64,000 nt of DNA from Prosapia bicincta (Eukaryota > Arthropoda > Insecta > Hemiptera > Cercopidae): assembly GCA_036971475.1 (NCBI GenBank), contig JBAIZL010000001.1, positions 213,921,575 through 213,985,574 on the forward strand. The letters are read 5' to 3'. Positions 62,136 to 64,000 of this stretch are shown one piece after another. Both the position numbers and the translations under genes were made by a program. Numbering within the stretch: the stretch's first letter is position 1; every line of letters starts with the position of its first letter. The notes below the pieces were generated by a model. It worked only from the letters and a program-made list of their open reading frames with translations, searched no databases and was not told the origin of the DNA.

Positions 62136-63326
62136 TCAAATACTCAACTGTCTGTGTGGGAATCGGTATGCTTATGCCTGACGGACACCCAACACACGGA
62201 CACCCGCACCAGCAGAAGGGAGATGTGTGAAGAGTATGAATATCAGTACACCAAGCTCTATGTCTGTTCCCGAATAACAAGGTTGATTATCTGTAATGCG
62301 TAATATTATGTGTAGCAAATATACAAGTTTATTGTTATCTAGATACTTGCATTCCTAACCGCTATGTGTAGAGGTGAAATAATAATAACTCAAATATCTC
62401 TTAGCATAAGGCTAGTCTCGGAGCTCCTGCATGCTCTGTCGTGGGTATTTCCTAGCTTTTATAATGGGAAAAAACAACGAAAAAGCCTGTACCTGCTCAG
62501 ACCTGCACATCCCAGCTAAATTGGATCCAACCTAACCAACACATAGTAGAAGGGGTGATCTCAACAACGTTCAGGACCATCCCCGGGGGTTGTTATGAAT
62601 GAAGAACGCTCTGAATGACCTTGATCATAGACTATGGGGCGTATATGACTACGTCTAGAGGTAGATATTGGATAACCTAGGCAGGTAAAAATGGATCAAA
62701 CCTACCCACAGGTATGGGGTGATCTCAACAACGATCAGGACCATCCCCAGGGGTTGGAACGGATGAAGGCGGCTCTGAATGACCATGATCATAGACTATG
62801 AGGTGTGTTTGACTACTTCTAGAGGTAATTAATGGAAAAAACCAAATCAGGCCTATGACGCAACAACCCCCGGGACATCCTCAAAACCCTCCCCGGAGGT
62901 AGCTACCGGCGTGGGGTTATCTTAAGATATAACTGTTTAATATATGAAATATCAACGCTCGAACGACTCAGGGCCCACCCTAAAATGAACGGTATAACCC
63001 AGGGTAATGAGGGATACAAGTTGAATGTTAAATGCCGCGTAGGCCGCTCACTCGAACCCTGACGGGCCAGCGCCTTAAAAACAAAATATCTAAAAACATA
63101 CCAGGTATAGCAACAGAGGTATCTAGTAGGGCCTACCTCCAAAGGTAAAAAAATAAACAGTGTAACAAAGCCTTATCGCTTGAGTGAACACGTTTGACCT
63201 ACATGTGCAGGCATGCAGAGATAACGCAAATCCCTAGAACCGCAAAGACAGATAGCTACCGGTGGTCTATTTTCATATTATAAAAATAATAAGCAGTTAC
63301 CTGTACAGAAAAAATAAATACCTTTG
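62136..63326. other. Mostly unique sequence with a diverged 170-bp duplication
   Basis: Two related segments start at 62523 and 62693 (ggatccaacctaac and ggatcaaacctaccc). They share ggggtgatctcaacaacg, caggaccatcccc and gaatgacc-tgatcatagact at about 170-bp spacing, and a third, poorer relic lies near 62846-62900. This looks like an old short tandem array. Flanking frames (- 62903-63142) have no recognisable domain. Confidence 0.6.
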
Positions 63327-64000
63327 CAGATAAGAGAGCAAGAACCTGGACACATAGAAGAATCAAATACGTGTGCAGACAGAAGAAGCAAGGATCTGGA
63401 CATATAGAAGAAGCAAGGACCTGGACGGATAGGAAAATAAAGGACCCGGACAGGTATACGAGGCAATGCCTGGGTAGATAGAAAAAACAAGGATTTGGAC
63501 AGGTAGACGAGGTAGGGCTTGGGCAGATAGAAGAAACAACGATCTGGACAAATAGAAGAAGCTAGGACATGGATAGGTAGACGAGCCAAGGCTTGGACAG
63601 ATTGAAGAAGCAATGACCCAGAGAGATTGATGAGGTAAGGCTTGGACAGATAGAAGAAGCAAGAACCTGGACAAATAGAAGAAGCAAATACCTGGACTGG
63701 TATACGGAGCAACGTCCCGGACAGATAGAAGAAACAAATATCTGGACAGATAAAAGAACCAAGGACCTCGGCACGTAGAGGAACCAAGACTTGGACAGAC
63801 GGAAGAAGCAAGGACATGAACAGATAAGAGAAGTAAGGACCCGGACGGATAGAAGAAGCAAGTACCTGGACAGATAGAAGAAGCAGGGATATGGACAGAT
63901 AGGAGAAGCCTTGCCAGATAGGAGGAGGTCCTTGACCTGGACAGATAGAAGAAGCAAATACTTGGACACATAGAAGAAGCAAAGACCTGGACAGATAGAA
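63327..64000. repeat. 25-bp purine-rich minisatellite, about 27 copies, continuing past the window
   Basis: The core unit acctggacagatagaagaag followed by caagg (25 bp) is repeated with many substitutions and occasional longer units. The + strand is purine-rich. All three minus frames stay open over hundreds of bases (63278-63982, 63363-63971 and 63562-63969) because the 25-bp unit has no stop in any minus phase. Each frame therefore encodes permutations of one Cys/Ser/Leu-rich 25-residue repeat. I treat these as repeat-derived rather than genes. Confidence 0.9.

Noticed and set aside
62085..62303. 72-codon + strand frame containing MATPISVGSS
   Set aside because: The ATG lies in a strong initiation context but within the 83-bp repeat motif, and the downstream peptide has no recognisable features.

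Overview
The window is eukaryotic nuclear DNA, most likely from an arthropod and probably an insect. The evidence is one spliced exon of a SoxB/Sox21-type HMG-box gene with canonical GT-AG sites, a decayed Penelope-like retroelement with a GIY-YIG domain, and CA/TA microsatellites. There are no bacterial-style gene runs. The arthropod call rests on the peptide just after the HMG box, so it is an inference. Assignment to an order is not possible from this sequence.

By hand estimate about 46 kb of the 64 kb (roughly 70%) is tandem repeat, in eleven families with no obvious overall relationship. In order these are: a 143-bp satellite (1-13435, about 94 copies, cut by the window edge); a TA microsatellite (14.3 kb); a 97-bp array (15.1-16.0 kb); a degenerate 22-bp array (16.35 kb); an 88-bp array (21.2-22.1 kb); CA and CA/TA microsatellites around a foldback element (22.4-22.9 kb); a 110/113-bp array (25.0-29.3 kb); a 186-bp array (29.9-35.9 kb); a hammerhead-like foldback element (36.2 kb); a 149-bp array (36.5-39.7 kb); a 161-bp array (41.5-42.3 kb); pyrimidine-rich simple sequence (43.5-43.9 kb); a second foldback element (45.3 kb); a 108-bp array (46.4-51.2 kb); a very homogeneous 177/178-bp array of 59 copies (51.4-61.9 kb); a triplicated 83-bp CCAAT/YY1-like repeat (61.9-62.1 kb); and a 25-bp purine-rich minisatellite (63.3 kb to the window end).

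Real coding content is small. The Sox exon (18378-18572, + strand) is the only host coding segment I can support. A broken Penelope-like element (18846-20434, + strand) lies about 270 bp downstream of it. It is followed by a CRE/TATA promoter-like segment and by a minus-strand fragment of a LINE-type RNase H domain (20560-20799). If the exon belongs to a functional gene, its flanking introns contain most of these arrays. The upstream intron would be at least 18 kb and the downstream one at least 45 kb, because no neighbouring Sox exon is visible. Almost all other open frames are by-products of repeats lacking stop codons.

The observations most worth a second look are the nested higher-order structure of the 143-bp satellite (a block of about 32 monomers, duplicated), the 149-bp array whose first and last units share one divergent variant, the sharp-edged 59-copy 177-bp array, the sequence shared between the 186-bp satellite and a foldback element 7 kb away, and the two foldback elements with hammerhead-like cores.
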